A DNA stretch of 64,000 nt from Odontocerum albicorne (taxonomy: Eukaryota > Arthropoda > Insecta > Trichoptera > Odontoceridae): positions 30,220,033 to 30,284,032 of the forward strand of contig OX463844.1 in the NCBI GenBank assembly GCA_949825065.1, given 5' to 3'. A program made the position numbers and the translations under genes. The notes beneath the pieces were generated by a model. The model saw only the letters and a program-made list of their open reading frames with translations, did no database searches and was not told the DNA's origin. Numbering within the stretch: position 1 is the first letter of the stretch; every line of letters starts with the position of its first letter. Positions 36,601 to 48,537 of this stretch are shown in pieces.

Positions 36601-37305
36601 GTGAGGTGAAGCAATCAAGTAAAAATGATGTTAACACAACCCTCACATCTGCATCTAGGGAACCAAAGGGTGAAGTACAATAGGGGAAGCAGGCTATAAA
36701 TCACGATGAATGAATTACAACATAGTTTTTTTAGTAAATATGTCTTCAACATTCATCAATGAAATTCTATACATTATCCTTTTTTTCAGTCGCCCCTTTG
36801 TATGTTTATAAAATTTTCTAAATTACATTAATAGGAATACCGCTTTTTTAATTTTTTTTCTTTCTCTTTAGCATTTTAAAATCATGTGATCTAATTAACA
36901 AATTACTTGTACTCGTAATATTGTAATTTTGACGAAACCGGAGAAATTGAATCCGTTTGTAATTATATTTAAAGAGAAATTAATATGCATCTCTTCGAAG
37001 TAATTAATGTTGGATAATGAATACTCATTGAACATTGCGAAATGTTGCGATGAATCGTTGGCAAATTGTCAGAAGTGAAATATTTATTTTTTGCCTCCGA
37101 ACCAAACCGTTACATTAATTCATGCTAAATTTCTAAGTACCAGAAAATTTCAGTACATCGAAAAAAAGGTAACGAGTTGTTAAGTAATTTGCGATGATAT
37201 ACATGTAGTATGTTTTTCCAAAAGGTGGTTATACTCCTATAATTTCAGATTTATTATTTTTAAGGTTTAGGCCAGTACTACTAAAACTATTGTATGATCC
37301 CGGAC
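36601..37305. other. No feature recognised
   Basis: AT-rich; one octamer at 36910-36917. Confidence 0.4.
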
Positions 37306-37578
37306 CAGTGTTTCTCCGCGAACAGTATGTTACTGGATCACGCCGAGAGGAAATGACTCAACAAACAATAAGAATTATGCATTTAAAATGCATATTCAAT
37401 GTTATTTATTTTGTAATTCTATTTTTTCTTAATTATTAAGTTTAAAAATTTTAAAAATAAACGTTTGTACCCCGTTCTCTTCGTTTAAATTTTTTTAATT
37501 ACAAAAAAATACTTATTCATGATGGATATAAATAAAAAAAACTTTGGTCCATGAACATAGAAAGTTTGAAAAGCACTG
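37306..37578. mobile_element. hAT-like MITE (probable)
   Basis: The left end is CAGTGTTTCTCCGCGAAC. The right end in reverse complement is CAGTGCTTTTCAAACTTTC, followed by a TTCATGGACC stretch typical of hAT/Charlie-like termini. It is 273 bp with no coding capacity. The 8-bp flanks do not match, so the target duplication is lost or one end is misplaced. Confidence 0.5.
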
Positions 37579-39080
37579 ATTTAGATATTACGAACAATTT
37601 TTCTTTAACATGGTTCTAATTACGAGTTGGTGTTAACATCATTCAACCTTGTCATTGTATTTATAGTCAGACGACCTACGCAAGTCGTAGTAGAATGTTT
37701 GTCTACCATTTGAGGTTTGTATTTGACTTCCAATTTAGTTCAAACATAAGTAACTGGAGTATCCCATCTTAACAATGTCCTTTCAACAGATATCTTAGTA
37801 ATCGTCTTATTAAGTTCAACTGATTCATTGTATACAGTAAAAATACCAATAAAAACACTGAATACATTTTTCATCAAAAGTATACGTACATTTCAAACAT
37901 TTAGACTAAAAAGTATGTTAACGACTACCTGATTGTGACTACTCGACTTGCGAGAACGGCAATTGCGTCAATTTCTCAACATTCTATTAAAATGTTGACT
38001 TCCGGTTGAAGCTCCGGCGTGTTACCTGACTTTTGAAATAATTCCGGCACATAACAAATATTGTATACTAAAGTCGTTCCGGCACATAACAATTATTGTG
38101 TATGACAGTCGTTCTTAGATGTCACTAAAAAGATATTTATTTATTTCGTATTGAATTGAATGTATTTACTGCACTCACATATAATTTAATCGTTCACCAG
38201 TTGTTGACTTGCTTAATCTACTGAAATAATAGTTCAGCTGCACAGTTTTTTATTATATTTTGGTCAGTAATTTTATCTTCTAATTTAAATTAATGTGTTA
38301 GTGGCTATGCCAAGTTATGCAACATCTTTTCATATTCACTTTTAACAAGTCAATTCTAACAATAATGAAATACTGATGAATTTGCAAAATAACAATAAAT
38401 GAAACAAATCTCCATTTTATCTCCGCTACCGTTTCAATTCATTCCATGTATGGCAAAGCACAGAAAAAAATATTTCCTTAGATATATGTTATTAGTATGG
38501 GTTAAAAATGTAACATTTTTAAAATACTAAATAACAAAGTTCAGTAAAGGCACCTACTGTAGCTAAGTAGATGAAAATGCAAAAATAAACTTTATATTCT
38601 CGTATAGGCTTATGCTAGAGAAATTATTACAAGTGTAGTATTACGTTTGCGGCTTAAGTTCAATTGTTTTGAACCAAGTTGTAGTTTTTTTATATTGTTA
38701 ACCAAAATAATTTAATTCAATAATTTGATGTCACATGGTTTTAAATTTAATTAAGGTAACATTCATAAAATTTTATTTTCAAAAATAAGATGGTGAAAAC
38801 GTTCACTTTCAACATACGTTTGTTTTCAAAAACAATAAAACTATTTAATAGCAAAAATAAGTCAAGTTTCCCAATTACAATATATGCAAACATTTGCATA
38901 AAAAGCTAGGAAATATTTTGTAAAATTGGGCGTACACGTGCATTGAAATAATCATAACCCACATTCAACTTAATGTGAGATATTTGATGAAGACTAACGT
39001 CACGTTTTATTAGACATGGTTTATTATTCATTAAATTATATTCATCCCATTCCATATTTAAAAAAATATGTACATACTTC
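37579..39080. other. AT-rich sequence with a small duplication
   Basis: TTCCGGCACATAACAA is repeated 47 bp apart (about 38042 and 38089). No gene recognised. Confidence 0.45.
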
Positions 39081-39345
39081 AAAAATATTATTATTGAAAA
39101 GTCACTTAAATTAGTCTAGCTTTATAACGTCCCCAGTCTTAGAAGAAAAAAATATTATTGAAAAGTCACTTAAATTAGTCGTGCTTTATAACGTCCCCAG
39201 TCTTAGAAGAAAAAAATATTTTTGAAAAGTCACTTAAATTAGTCGTGCTTTATAACGTCCCCAGTCTTAGAAGAAAAAAATATTTTTGAAAAGTCACTTA
39301 AATTAGTCGTGCTTTATAACGTCCCCAGTCTTAGAAGAAAAAAAT
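39081..39345. repeat. 64-bp minisatellite, 4 copies
   Basis: TTTATAACGTCCCCAGTC recurs at 39121, 39185, 39249 and 39313, a 64-bp period. Copies 2-4 share GTCGTGC where copy 1 has GTCTAGC, so the array grew from its right side. Confidence 0.96.
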
Positions 39346-40172
39346 CATTAACTTTTGACAATGTGACATAAAATGTATCAATATCGAAGCAGTCCTATTC
39401 AGAAGAGTTAAAATCCTTTCAACAGGCATAGTGGCTGGGAGGTCCGTTATTGAGTGATAGATTGAGACCTCTGTTCTACATAACAACTTACAGAACGAAT
39501 ATCATGGCTAAACACTCAGTCACGCGTGGTATAGAGATATTGAACCAACTAAATGACACTGTTGATATATTCTCGGTACCGCCTAGCAGTATGAGAAGAA
39601 TCCTGGCTGATATTCTTCCTTACGAGTAAGCTAACGCTAGAAGCAGACCCTCTTTGTGTAACAGGAGAAATCCGTCCAAAGTGAATAAAAATTTAAAAAA
39701 TATAAAAATAGTTTCAAACGGTGCAGTCTACTGCGATTGATAGAAGCAATCGATGCTTATCTATATAGAAATGCTGGACAACTCACAACCTCTTAAACGA
39801 GCCGGACTATGTATACCAGGAGCCGAAGATTTCTTCGAACTATCAAGGAGTTATATCCAAGTATGCCTTGAAAAAACTGAATAGAATAAAGTCATGGATT
39901 GAACCAAACTCACTCGTTTCGAGATATTGCAGATTTTTTTCCTGAATGAACAAGTTTTGTGATCCAAATGCAAGCCTTGCTACGAACCAATTGAATGAAG
40001 AGCATTTAGAACAACGTTTAGCTTTCAAACTTAAAGATTCTCATCACAAATCTTCGAGTTTTGTAAAAGTATTTAATAGTTAAAATAATATAACTTTGCC
40101 ACCAAATTTATTTCATGAAACGATCTTTTATTAAATTACGCAACAAGAAAAACCTAGAGTATGTTCTTAGCA
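39346..40172. other. No gene recognised
   Basis: Somewhat less AT-rich than its surroundings (39420-39660, 39770-40030), which suggests an unrecognised repeat remnant. I could read no domain on either strand. Octamer at 39621-39628. Confidence 0.35.
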
Positions 40173-40480
40173 CGGTATAATATCAGTAAATTATAATATT
40201 ATTAATTATTATGATACTAAAATAATTACTCGTATATTAAACGTGTCAATTAAGCAGACTCAATCTATTTTTACTTAAATTAGATTATTATTTAAATACT
40301 GATTCATAAAAACTTCAGTGAAGCGGTATAATATCAGTAAATTATAATATTAATAATTATTATATTACTAAAATAATTACTCGTATAGTAATCGTGTCAA
40401 TTAAGCAGACTCAATCTAACATATTTTTACTTAAATCAGATTATTATTTAAATACTGTTTCATAAAAACTTCAGTGAAGA
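40173..40480. repeat. Direct tandem duplication, 151-bp unit
   Basis: CGGTATAATATCAGTAAATT begins at 40173 and 40324. Both copies continue through AATTACTCGTATA, GTGTCAATTAAGCAGACTC and ATAAAAACTTCAGTGAAG. Both copies carry the TACTCGTA octamer, so that insertion predates the duplication. Confidence 0.93.
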
Positions 40481-42121
40481 TTGACTAATAAACAGAAACT
40501 TTACTAATTGTGTTCTCCACTATACTTTCATAGATTCATATCCAACAATTGGGAAAACTAATTAGCAACTGGGCAAAAAATTATTACGTAAAATGGCGAA
40601 ATTTAAATTATTTCTTTTCAGTGATGATCAACTAGACGGCTTTTGGAAAGCTAACAAACTATAAAAGAATAAAAAAATTCACCGAAAGAGACATTCTTTC
40701 GATGAACGTCCCGGTCTGGGTTCATCCTTTAATGACATATCTCCAGAACGAAATTTCACAAACCAGTTTCGCACTTGCCGGTCAGTTATTGTCCCTTCAC
40801 CACTCTATATATTTTTTCGGATGTCTTCGTAGCATGTTTCCCCTACCTTAAACTCCCACAACATTACTTGACATGTGTGCATTTTCAATCCCCACATTTC
40901 ACTGACTTATAATTAATTATTTTAAGTGCGTAAGCTGTCACCACTGTCGTGATAAGACTGAGGGATACTTGTTTACTCCGAACAGGTTAAAACTTGTCAA
41001 GTATGATGGGAATTTTTCAGGATTATTATTCACCATATGATGTTCATGTCCCAACCAGCATAGTTTAGATATATTTTTGGTTCACACGATACTGGCATCC
41101 TGGTTTAATGCATATAGTTCTGCGTTATACCATAGCATATCTTCCATATCTTTCCCTCCTTGACTGGTCTGTAGATTCGACGGAGAACTTTTTCCTCATA
41201 AGACATCCAATGCCCTTTCATAACGGGCAGACAGGGTCATGGTTTTGGAGGCATATTATCTAAACTGCGATAAAGAATATCTATCAAGAATGATTTTGTA
41301 AAACTACAATGAAATAATCATTGATAAATAAAATTAAATAAAAATTACAAAAATATAAAAATATTTTTTTTTAAGTCGCGTTATAAATATGTTGACTACC
41401 ACTGAACGAATCAGTTTCATTCAAATAATCAAATTATTTTTCATGTTTTAGGCAATTATTTTTTGCAAATTAAAGTAAACTTTAGTGAGCTCTTTTTTTG
41501 GTTTCGTGCTGTTTTATTAGATCACCACTTAATGAGTAAATTGACTTCATCACCACTTAATGAGTAAAAGAAAACAGAATTTTCCTTATTTTATTAAAAC
41601 TCCAGATAAAATTATTGTATATTTTTTTGATTAAGCGAGCTAAAAAGTTTCTTGAATTTCAGTATTTTTTGCTTAGTTAAAATCGTCGTACTAAAGACAA
41701 GTTTTTTTTTGCATAAATATTAACATATTTTTTTAAATCGCTATTCTTGAATTAACGTTACTAAATAGTAATATTGCATAACAACCAATACTTCCACTTT
41801 GACAGTTCACATTTAATTTTCACTGAAAAATTGTTCAGTTGAGACATAGTATTTAATTTTCTTTTTGAGCATGGTCTGTTCCTTCAATCGGGTGACGGCA
41901 AGATCTTTCCTTGGTGTTCAAACGCATCATACATCATTCCACACACTATACTTCACTCGGCTCAAATTAGGAACGATTTTTTATGTTCAATCAGATACGT
42001 GTCATTCTATGATAAAAAAATAAAATAAAAACTAAAAAAAGGATTATTCACTAAAAAAATATTACTCGTCTGTCATCCCCATACGATTTCCATGCTTTGT
42101 CAAATCAACTTTTTTTTTATA
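40481..42121. other. No gene recognised
   Basis: AT-rich. ATCACCACTTAATGAGTAAA is present twice at about 41520-41570. No coding similarity found. Confidence 0.4.
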
Positions 42122-42123
42122 TA

Positions 42124-43065
42124 CTATGCGTATCCAGAAAGTAAGTGTACTGAGGCTCTCACGACCGGATGGATTTTATTTTCGACATGTTGGCTACACT
42201 TCCGTGTAGCCTGACCCTTCCCCTCCGCAACGAGACCAGTTCGAGGTCAGTACGTTGAGAAGTGTCGACGCGACAACACGTTTCGTGAAAAATGTCAATC
42301 CAATCTCCCGCCAAGTGCGAAATACGCGGCGTCATCCGTTATCTCGTTTGGAAGGGAAAACCTCCGGTTGAGGTTTATAATGAGGTGAAAACTGCATATG
42401 GTGATAAAGCTATGAATCGTACGAGTGTGTACAAGTGGTGTCGCGAGTTTAAAAACGGTCACGTCACACCTCTTCACCCTCCGCCAAAAAGTTCAAAACC
42501 ACAATTTCAGCCAAGAAAATTATGGCATCCGTGTTTTGGGACTGTCAAGGCATAATTTTAATTGAATATATGCCTCAAGGGGAGACCATCAACTCTGCAA
42601 GATACTGTGAGACCCTAAAAAAATTGCGGAGGGCGATTCAGAACAAGAAGAGAGGCATGCTGACAAAGGGAGTCTGCCTGCTGCACGACAATGCCAGACC
42701 ACACACGGCCAATGCCACGAAGGAACTGCTCGCCTCGTTTAAATGGGATGTCCTGAACCATCCCGCGCATTCCCCTGACCTAGCACCTTCAGATTACTAT
42801 CTTTTTACCTCCCTGAAGCTGCACATGGGTGGAAAAAGGTTTTCAACCGACGAGGAGGTAAAGGAGGAGGTGGAGAAGTGGACGGAGGGGTTGGCGGGAA
42901 ACTACTTCGAGGAAGGCATCAAAAAGTTGATACCCCGCTTCACCACCTGCATTGAGAGGGATGACGACTATGTCGAAAAATATTTTTTTTCGTAATTTTT
43001 TTGTTTAAATAAAAAAAATTGTAACCTACAAAAATTCAATACACTTACTTTCTGGATATGCCTCG
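42124..43065 (+). mobile_element. mariner element, internally deleted with intact ends
   Basis: TA duplications at 42122-42123 and 43066-43067 flank inverted ends. The shared part is TATCCAGAAAGTAAGTGTA (42131-42149; reverse complement at 43039-43057). The outermost bases differ (CTATGCG left, CGAGGCA right). It is 942 bp against about 1.3 kb for intact mariners. The base composition of the coding part is distinctly GC-richer than its surroundings, as expected of a younger insertion. It could move only if transposase were supplied in trans. Confidence 0.92.
42292..42995 (+). pseudogene. mariner transposase, central deletion and frame change
   Basis: The first frame (42292-42460) encodes the N-terminal HTH region with CEIRGVIRYLVWKGKPP and RTSVYKWCREFKNG. 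It then jumps straight to the block that normally follows the first catalytic Asp: in another frame RHTSSPSAKKFKTTISA leads into KKIMASVFWDCQG. The missing stretch, roughly 110-120 codons, includes the TGDETW block. From 42522 the frame is open to the stop at 42995 and has LLHDNARPH (Asp codon 42687) and SPDLAPSDYYLF (Asp codon 42792), exactly 34 residues apart as in DD34D mariners. It ends DDDYVEKYFFS. The cytosine-rich, undecayed 3' half suggests a recent loss of function. Confidence 0.93.
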
Positions 43066-43067
43066 TA

Positions 43068-44141
43068 TTATATTAATTTACTAAGTTTAAGATACGATCA
43101 TGGATATCGATAATAATTTTGAAACCAAAGCTGGTTGGTGGAAGAACTAGCATTAAAGCAATTAATTCGCCTGATATATTTACATAAAAGTATTAAAATA
43201 AAGTAAAAATATATGTTGTTAAAGGTCGTTAACATCTCCCAAAAAAAAAATTGTTTTTCAATACTTTGATGACAGTTATCAAATTTTACCTAATTTTTTA
43301 AACCGTAGGCTATCATAGTTTGCGCTTCGCACAACGATAAAAGCGTTTAGTATTTATGAATGAGTATCTTGAGGATTTGTTAAAAATTTCATTTTACTGT
43401 TTGTTGAGGGAATATCAAAATACTAAAAAATTTCAAATCCAATAGAAATCCAATCAAAGAAAAAAAAACATATCATAAATAAATTGTCATTTCCAAATTT
43501 AATCTGAACATATTACAAAATCTCATCTATTGCCATTAGTTAATGATCTTCAATACTGTTTTACAATCACATTGAAATCTATGATTTGAAACACTTATTA
43601 ATTTCAAAATTGAACATATTATCCTTAACCTTGAAGGAAATGACAGAGAGAAAACTTATCAAGGTATTGTTAGTTACCACAACAGTACGAATCGCGCCTC
43701 GCTCATTCGCACGCGATTTTTTCAAGTGCTTATTAATAGATTATCTTTCACATGCTTACACTGCAGTACAACAGTTGTGAACTATAGCGGTGGGTTATAT
43801 CATTTAGTGGTTCAAACAGGGAATACCACTGCGGGCCGTACTAACATTGGTTATAATACATTTTATTACACTTCTAAGAATAATTGATGCGCACCTTACT
43901 CGTATTAACGAAATATACGCAATTCAAATTCTTTAAAACCAACTCGCACATACATAAACAGAACCGCTAAAAATCATGTGGCCTGCAAACATAATACACT
44001 CCGTAATAATAACAACATACTGTATACACATTCCAAGCAAATGGTATGACTCTCAATACACAAAATTGATAAACACAACAAAAGACTGATATAGTTTAGT
44101 ATAAGTTTTGGCACAAGACGTATCTCTAAATTTTTAAAGTA
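43068..44141. other. No gene recognised
   Basis: AGTTTGCGCTTCGCACAACGA at 43318 matches the fragment near 8579. ACTGCGGGCCGTACTAAC at 43829 and CATGTGGCCTGCAAAC at 43976 resemble hAT-end words near 62240. Octamer at 43897-43904. Confidence 0.4.
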
Positions 44142-45384
44142 CGAGGTTTGATAAAAAATAACGAGAATTTACATTTTTATCAAAAAGTATTAATTTAATC
44201 ATAAAAAATAATATTGTCCCATTCAAAGTAGTTCCTATAGGATAAAATACACTTTTGTCAATGTTTTTTTTCCGATATGTAAACCATTTGTGGAATGTAC
44301 TTTTTGGGATAGCCTTAAGCTCACCCAGTGATTTAGCCCTTATCTCCTTTCAATGTTGCCCTTTCAATGTTATCTTCACCTTCGGGAACAGGAAAATGTC
44401 GCAGGGGGCCATATCTGGCGAATACGGTGGCTGTGGCATCACGACGGTGTTTGCGTATTAGAAATTCAGGAGTTGTTTGCCCACAATTTATATTTTTCTT
44501 CGGATTGCCTCACGCAAATGGCGTAAAACCTCAACGTAATACGAGTACAATACTCTTTATATACTCTATGGTCTAGCGGTTAGAACTAATAGTGGATTAT
44601 GCCGTTCTAATCGAAGAAAACTATAAGAGGAACCTAGACATTTGATCAAACTTAGCGTGCTTTTTTCGGTCTTAGCTCTTCAGGAAGCTTCCATTAGGAC
44701 GATTGAGCCCTTGTTTCAATGTCATGTTATACACCCTTGTTTCGTCACCTGTTTTGACGTGTTGAAGTAATCTGAGTCGTCAACGACTTCAGCCAACATT
44801 TGCTCAGCGATGTTTTGACGATGCTACTTTTGTTGAAAATTCAACAATTTTGGAACAAATTTGACTGCCACTCGTTTAATGCCGAAAACGTTAATAAAAG
44901 TTGATTCAAATAACTCGTATGAGATACTAACTTCCTCAGCATCCTCCCTTATGATGATTTGGTGATTACTAAGCGCAATATTCTTACTTTTTCCACATTT
45001 TCATCGGTGGTTGATGCGCCTGGACGCCCAACCCTCTTGTCATCTTTGACGTCTTCACAGCCCTCTTGAGAATGTTTTTAAGATTCATAAACCCTTGGTT
45101 TTAACATATCATTCTCGTCAAAAGCTTTTTCTAATATTTATATCACTTCACTGCACTTTATTCAACTTTTAATCCAATTTTTTGGTCCAGTCATTTTTAA
45201 AATGATAAAAATCACGAAGTGTTGTAAATACTTGCCTGTCAAACACAAACTACACATTCAATATGGCTGAAAAATGAAACATCCAACACAAATAGTGTCG
45301 TTAACGTGGAGAAAAAAGATGGGCTCAATCAAAAACAAACCACCGACGAAATTTTAATTTCTCCGTTTTTTTTATCAACCCTCG
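44142..45384 (-). mobile_element. CGAG-terminated mariner-like element, full length but degenerate
   Basis: TA at 44140-44141 and 45385-45386 flank ends CGAGGTTTGATAAAAAATAA and, in reverse complement, CGAGGGTTGATAAAAAAAAC. The length of 1243 bp is that of a complete mariner. The transposase reads on the minus strand: DVKDDKRVGRPGASTTDENV, VKFVPKLLNF, TGDETRVYNM (first Asp), LIVFFD-NGIIHY, YYVEVLRHLREAIRRK, then PPYSPDMAPCDIFLF (third Asp) and ELKAIPKSTFHKWF. The HHDNAPAH block with the second catalytic Asp is deleted, and there are many stops and frameshifts. Confidence 0.9.
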
Positions 45385-45474
45385 TATAGTTAAAATCTCA
45401 CAAACAAGTCTCTTTCTAGTATAGTATATAGAAACTACTCAAGAAAACATGATGTGAAATTATATTCAGAGTTT

Positions 45475-45800
45475 TGACAGTCTCCATGGCATTAGTGATT
45501 CGCTGGTCTTTCATCGGGGGGTTCTGGTTCGATTCCCAATCGTAATAAAAAAAACATAAGAAAATAAAACTATGGGTCTCGGTCTGGTTAAAAGTTCATC
45601 TAGTAACGATGCTGCGCGTCCTAGACGTGTGCGAGTACTGTTTCCTACCCGCGTGCAGTAGTATTTCCAACACGTACGATATCTAATTGTAATTAACTTG
45701 CCTTCTCGATTACTGAGTCCAAAGATAATATTGTACCCCGGTCACTCTCTTCAACATGTTCTCATCGTCAATTTGCAAACGTTTTGGGATACCACACGAA
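45475..45800 (+). repeat. tRNA-derived SINE-like element, copy 2
   Basis: CCATGGCATTAGTGATTCG (A-box-like) is followed by GGGGGGTTCTGGTTCGATTCCC, which holds a strong B box. The body shares GCAGTAGTATTTCCAAC and AAGATAATATTGTACCCCGGTCACTCTCTTCAAC-type blocks with 1650-1965. Confidence 0.7.
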
Positions 45801-46439
45801 TGAAAAATTATTATTATTTACCAAAGCAGCGTATTCTGATGATATGATGATGGTCAGAGTTTTATTTAATCCTTGATTCACTCGATGCTCCTAAATTTGA
45901 CCGCCCAAGTACAGAGCATAGATTTAACGAAGCCATTGACGGCGCTGGATGTCATAAAAGATTTTTTCAGAACCATAATATTTATTGATGACATATTTAC
46001 ATTACTTGCATATATTGATCGAGGCTTACGATATTTTTGATGCGTCATGTCCTGAGAATCAGCATACTCAAGATTGAGCTTAATTTTAAGGACCGACCGA
46101 CCTTGAAAATGTTGTCATTGTTTTAACATACTTTTGCGATCGTATCAATGAAATAAATTTTCAAAAACTTTTTTTATAAGTTAAACAATCCATCACATAT
46201 AAATATGGAAATTAAATATTTAATTATTGCGTTTAAACCATCTTGGTTTAGTGATAAGATTTTAAAAGAAATATCGAGAAAATTGTGAATATACTATTGT
46301 ATATTAATGATAAATTAAGAGAATCAAAATGAAACATTTTGACAGGAAGAGACGCATGAACAGAATTATTAAAAAACGTATTTGCACTATACATAACATA
46401 CTATATATGATACAAAGATCACTCAATGAACAAATGGTC
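45801..46439. other. No gene recognised
   Basis: AT-rich; nothing beyond short open frames. Confidence 0.4.
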
Positions 46440-46690
46440 AAGGGTTCCTCGCTCCCTTCGAATAGACACATTGCGCTATCTTTAACATGGATTTTGTTAT
46501 GGTAAGGCGAGATCAGGCAGTGCCCAGTCTCATTCTTTGTATGCGTGATGTCATTATTTTGGAGATGTTTATTTGGCGCCATAGCTTAACTAGAATAGTT
46601 AGTTGTATCTTCCAGTATGCATTGCGTGGCATTGTTCAAGTAATGGCTTCCTTTCCTTTTAAAATTATGAAAAAGAAGTACTAATTCTTT
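46440..46690 (-). pseudogene. Possible LINE C-terminal (post-RNase H) fragment
   Basis: The minus strand reads TGHCLISPYHNKIHVKDSAM then CLFEGSEEPL. This resembles the TGHCxLxxHLxKIGLxxSxxC--CGEEEET motif at the C-terminus of some insect jockey/R1-type polyproteins. Only one of the expected cysteine pairs is left. Confidence 0.45.
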
Positions 46691-48199
46691 GAAAAAAAGC
46701 AAGAAGCCTGTATCTTCTTTTGAAAAATATATATAGTAGAATTATCTATCTTATTAATTATTAATCTATCTTCTTTTAAAAAATATTTATAAGCAATATT
46801 TTTGCTTATTTGTAGTTAGAAATACACATAAGAATCTCGATATAAACAAAGAGGAAATCAAATTAGCTACCGTCATGAGGAAAAAATGAGCTCAATTAAA
46901 AAAAACTTTTTAACAAGATCGAAAAAAGTACAAAAATTGTGTTATTCATATTTGTTTCTCAAATAACTTTTGATCATTCAAAAATATCTAAATATTTGGG
47001 ATATCGATCAATTGCTGACGAATTCAAGACTCGAACCCATTCTTCCTAGTTTACATGCAAGTACACCTAACATAGTACTGCTAACAATATACACTTTTAC
47101 ATTACTTCTTTCTCACTTTTCTTTCACAACGATCAAATTCAAGAAATAAAAAAAACTGTCAGTCTGTATTAATCACACATCGTTGCAGAGAGGCCGGATT
47201 TCATATAAACTATAATGTTTCAGTCAGAAATGGATTCAGTAAAACGTTCAGACAGTTCAAATAAAATAATTGTATGTCAAGTATCATAGTTAACTTAAAT
47301 GGCAGACGACAATAACCTATATTACCATTCAGGGTGAATTATATTCTTTTTTTAGTCCGAATGATCCGGATCCAATTTTCGACAGAACGAAACTCCTGGA
47401 TTCGCAACAAAACATAGAAAGAAAATGTAATAAGGTGTGCAAGAAGATGAAGTAGAAATAGGTGAAGCACTTAGTCATTCAAATTCCCGATGGACATCCG
47501 AAGTAATCAGTTTTACCCAAGATGCAAAAAGAGGCTCAGAAAAGGATCCAAAGTACGCTGGATGCATGAAATCAGGAAGCATAGCAACTCACCATATCAC
47601 CAACGAGCACAAAGCCGAATTGATTGAAGTCAACTTAAGGAGACCTTTATCTAGCAGTGGATCGACCCATGTTGACAATTATGATAATGATATAAAAAAA
47701 TATATAATTAATTATATGCTCATTAGCCCACATTCATTACTTCGGTGTTGTCAAAAGCGTTATCTTTAGTTTACAAACTGAGAGAAATGTTTTGGAATTA
47801 AATTCCATTTAAACTACATGAAATATTATTATTACAATTATGTGTAATTAAAATCAAAAGTCATGTTACTAATAATTATACTGTCAAAATAATATAATAA
47901 ACACATAATTATTTTCTAATGCAAACGATGTGGAACGAATATCTAGTATTCGTACATATAATCCATTCATCTAATCACCGTGGTCATCCAGTATGTCCGA
48001 AAGTTTGCAATTATTTAATTTATTTATGAATTCATTAGTATATGGGAGATTTTTGAACAAATTACCGCAAAAAATGCACTTATATATGTAGATCATGAAA
48101 TATTTTTCTAACATTAATTGAAAGTCATCTAAATATAATATTATACAGTTAGAACGATCGGATGCCGGATAACGTTTATCAGAGGCAGATATACCATTA
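46691..48199. other. No gene recognised; possible tRNA-like head
   Basis: At 46995-47090 the minus strand has GTTAGCAGTACTATGTTAGG and, 40 bp on, a B-box-like GAATGGGTTCGAGTCTTG, so a SINE head is possible. The open frame 47437-47769 (110 codons) is the longest here. It shows no domain I recognise and its codon use is unremarkable; I do not propose it as a gene. Confidence 0.4.
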
Positions 48200-48470
48200 A
48201 GAAAATAATCTAGATATGATTTGGACACATGGAGAGAATGAATTGCGGAAAGTTTTATACAAATGTTTGTATCTGACATTAATGACAAACGAGAAAGGAA
48301 TAGAATAAGAAGATAGTTTCAGAGCTCTTAACGATGAGTATTATGAGAAATAGAAGAGTATGTATGACTAACTATATGTACACAAGGCAGGGTGTGCGTG
48401 AACAGAAAAGGGTAGAAATACGAGTATGTCATCTGTGCCTAACCCAAAAGGAACTTAGCACATGTAATTA
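48200..48470 (+). pseudogene. Possible LINE-A tail fragment
   Basis: GHMERMNCGKFYTNVCI, RNRIRR and RNRRVCMTNYMY follow each other in shifting frames, like the GHVERMN...RNRRSCM sequence of LINE-A. No RT core. Confidence 0.45.
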
Positions 48471-48537
48471 TGTATGTTTCATCTAAATAAATATATGGAT
48501 TCGTAGCATGAATATAGAACTGTTCGCGGCATGGATA

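Noticed and set aside
44142..44147. CGAG at mariner ends and CCTCGTATAACACGG of the Tigger ends counted as footprints
   Set aside because: They are element termini, lacking the TA on the inner side, and were excluded from the octamer count.
44568..44640. TGGTCTAGCGGTTAGA with a following GTTCTAATCG, looking like tRNA A and B boxes
   Set aside because: On the minus strand the same bases read as the mariner block LIVFFD-NGIIHY...YKEYYVEVLRHL, in register with the rest of that transposase, so the tRNA likeness is accidental.
47437..47769. 110-codon open frame as a possible gene
   Set aside because: No recognisable domain, no splice or promoter context, and similar lengths are expected by chance; may be a remnant of an unrecognised repeat.
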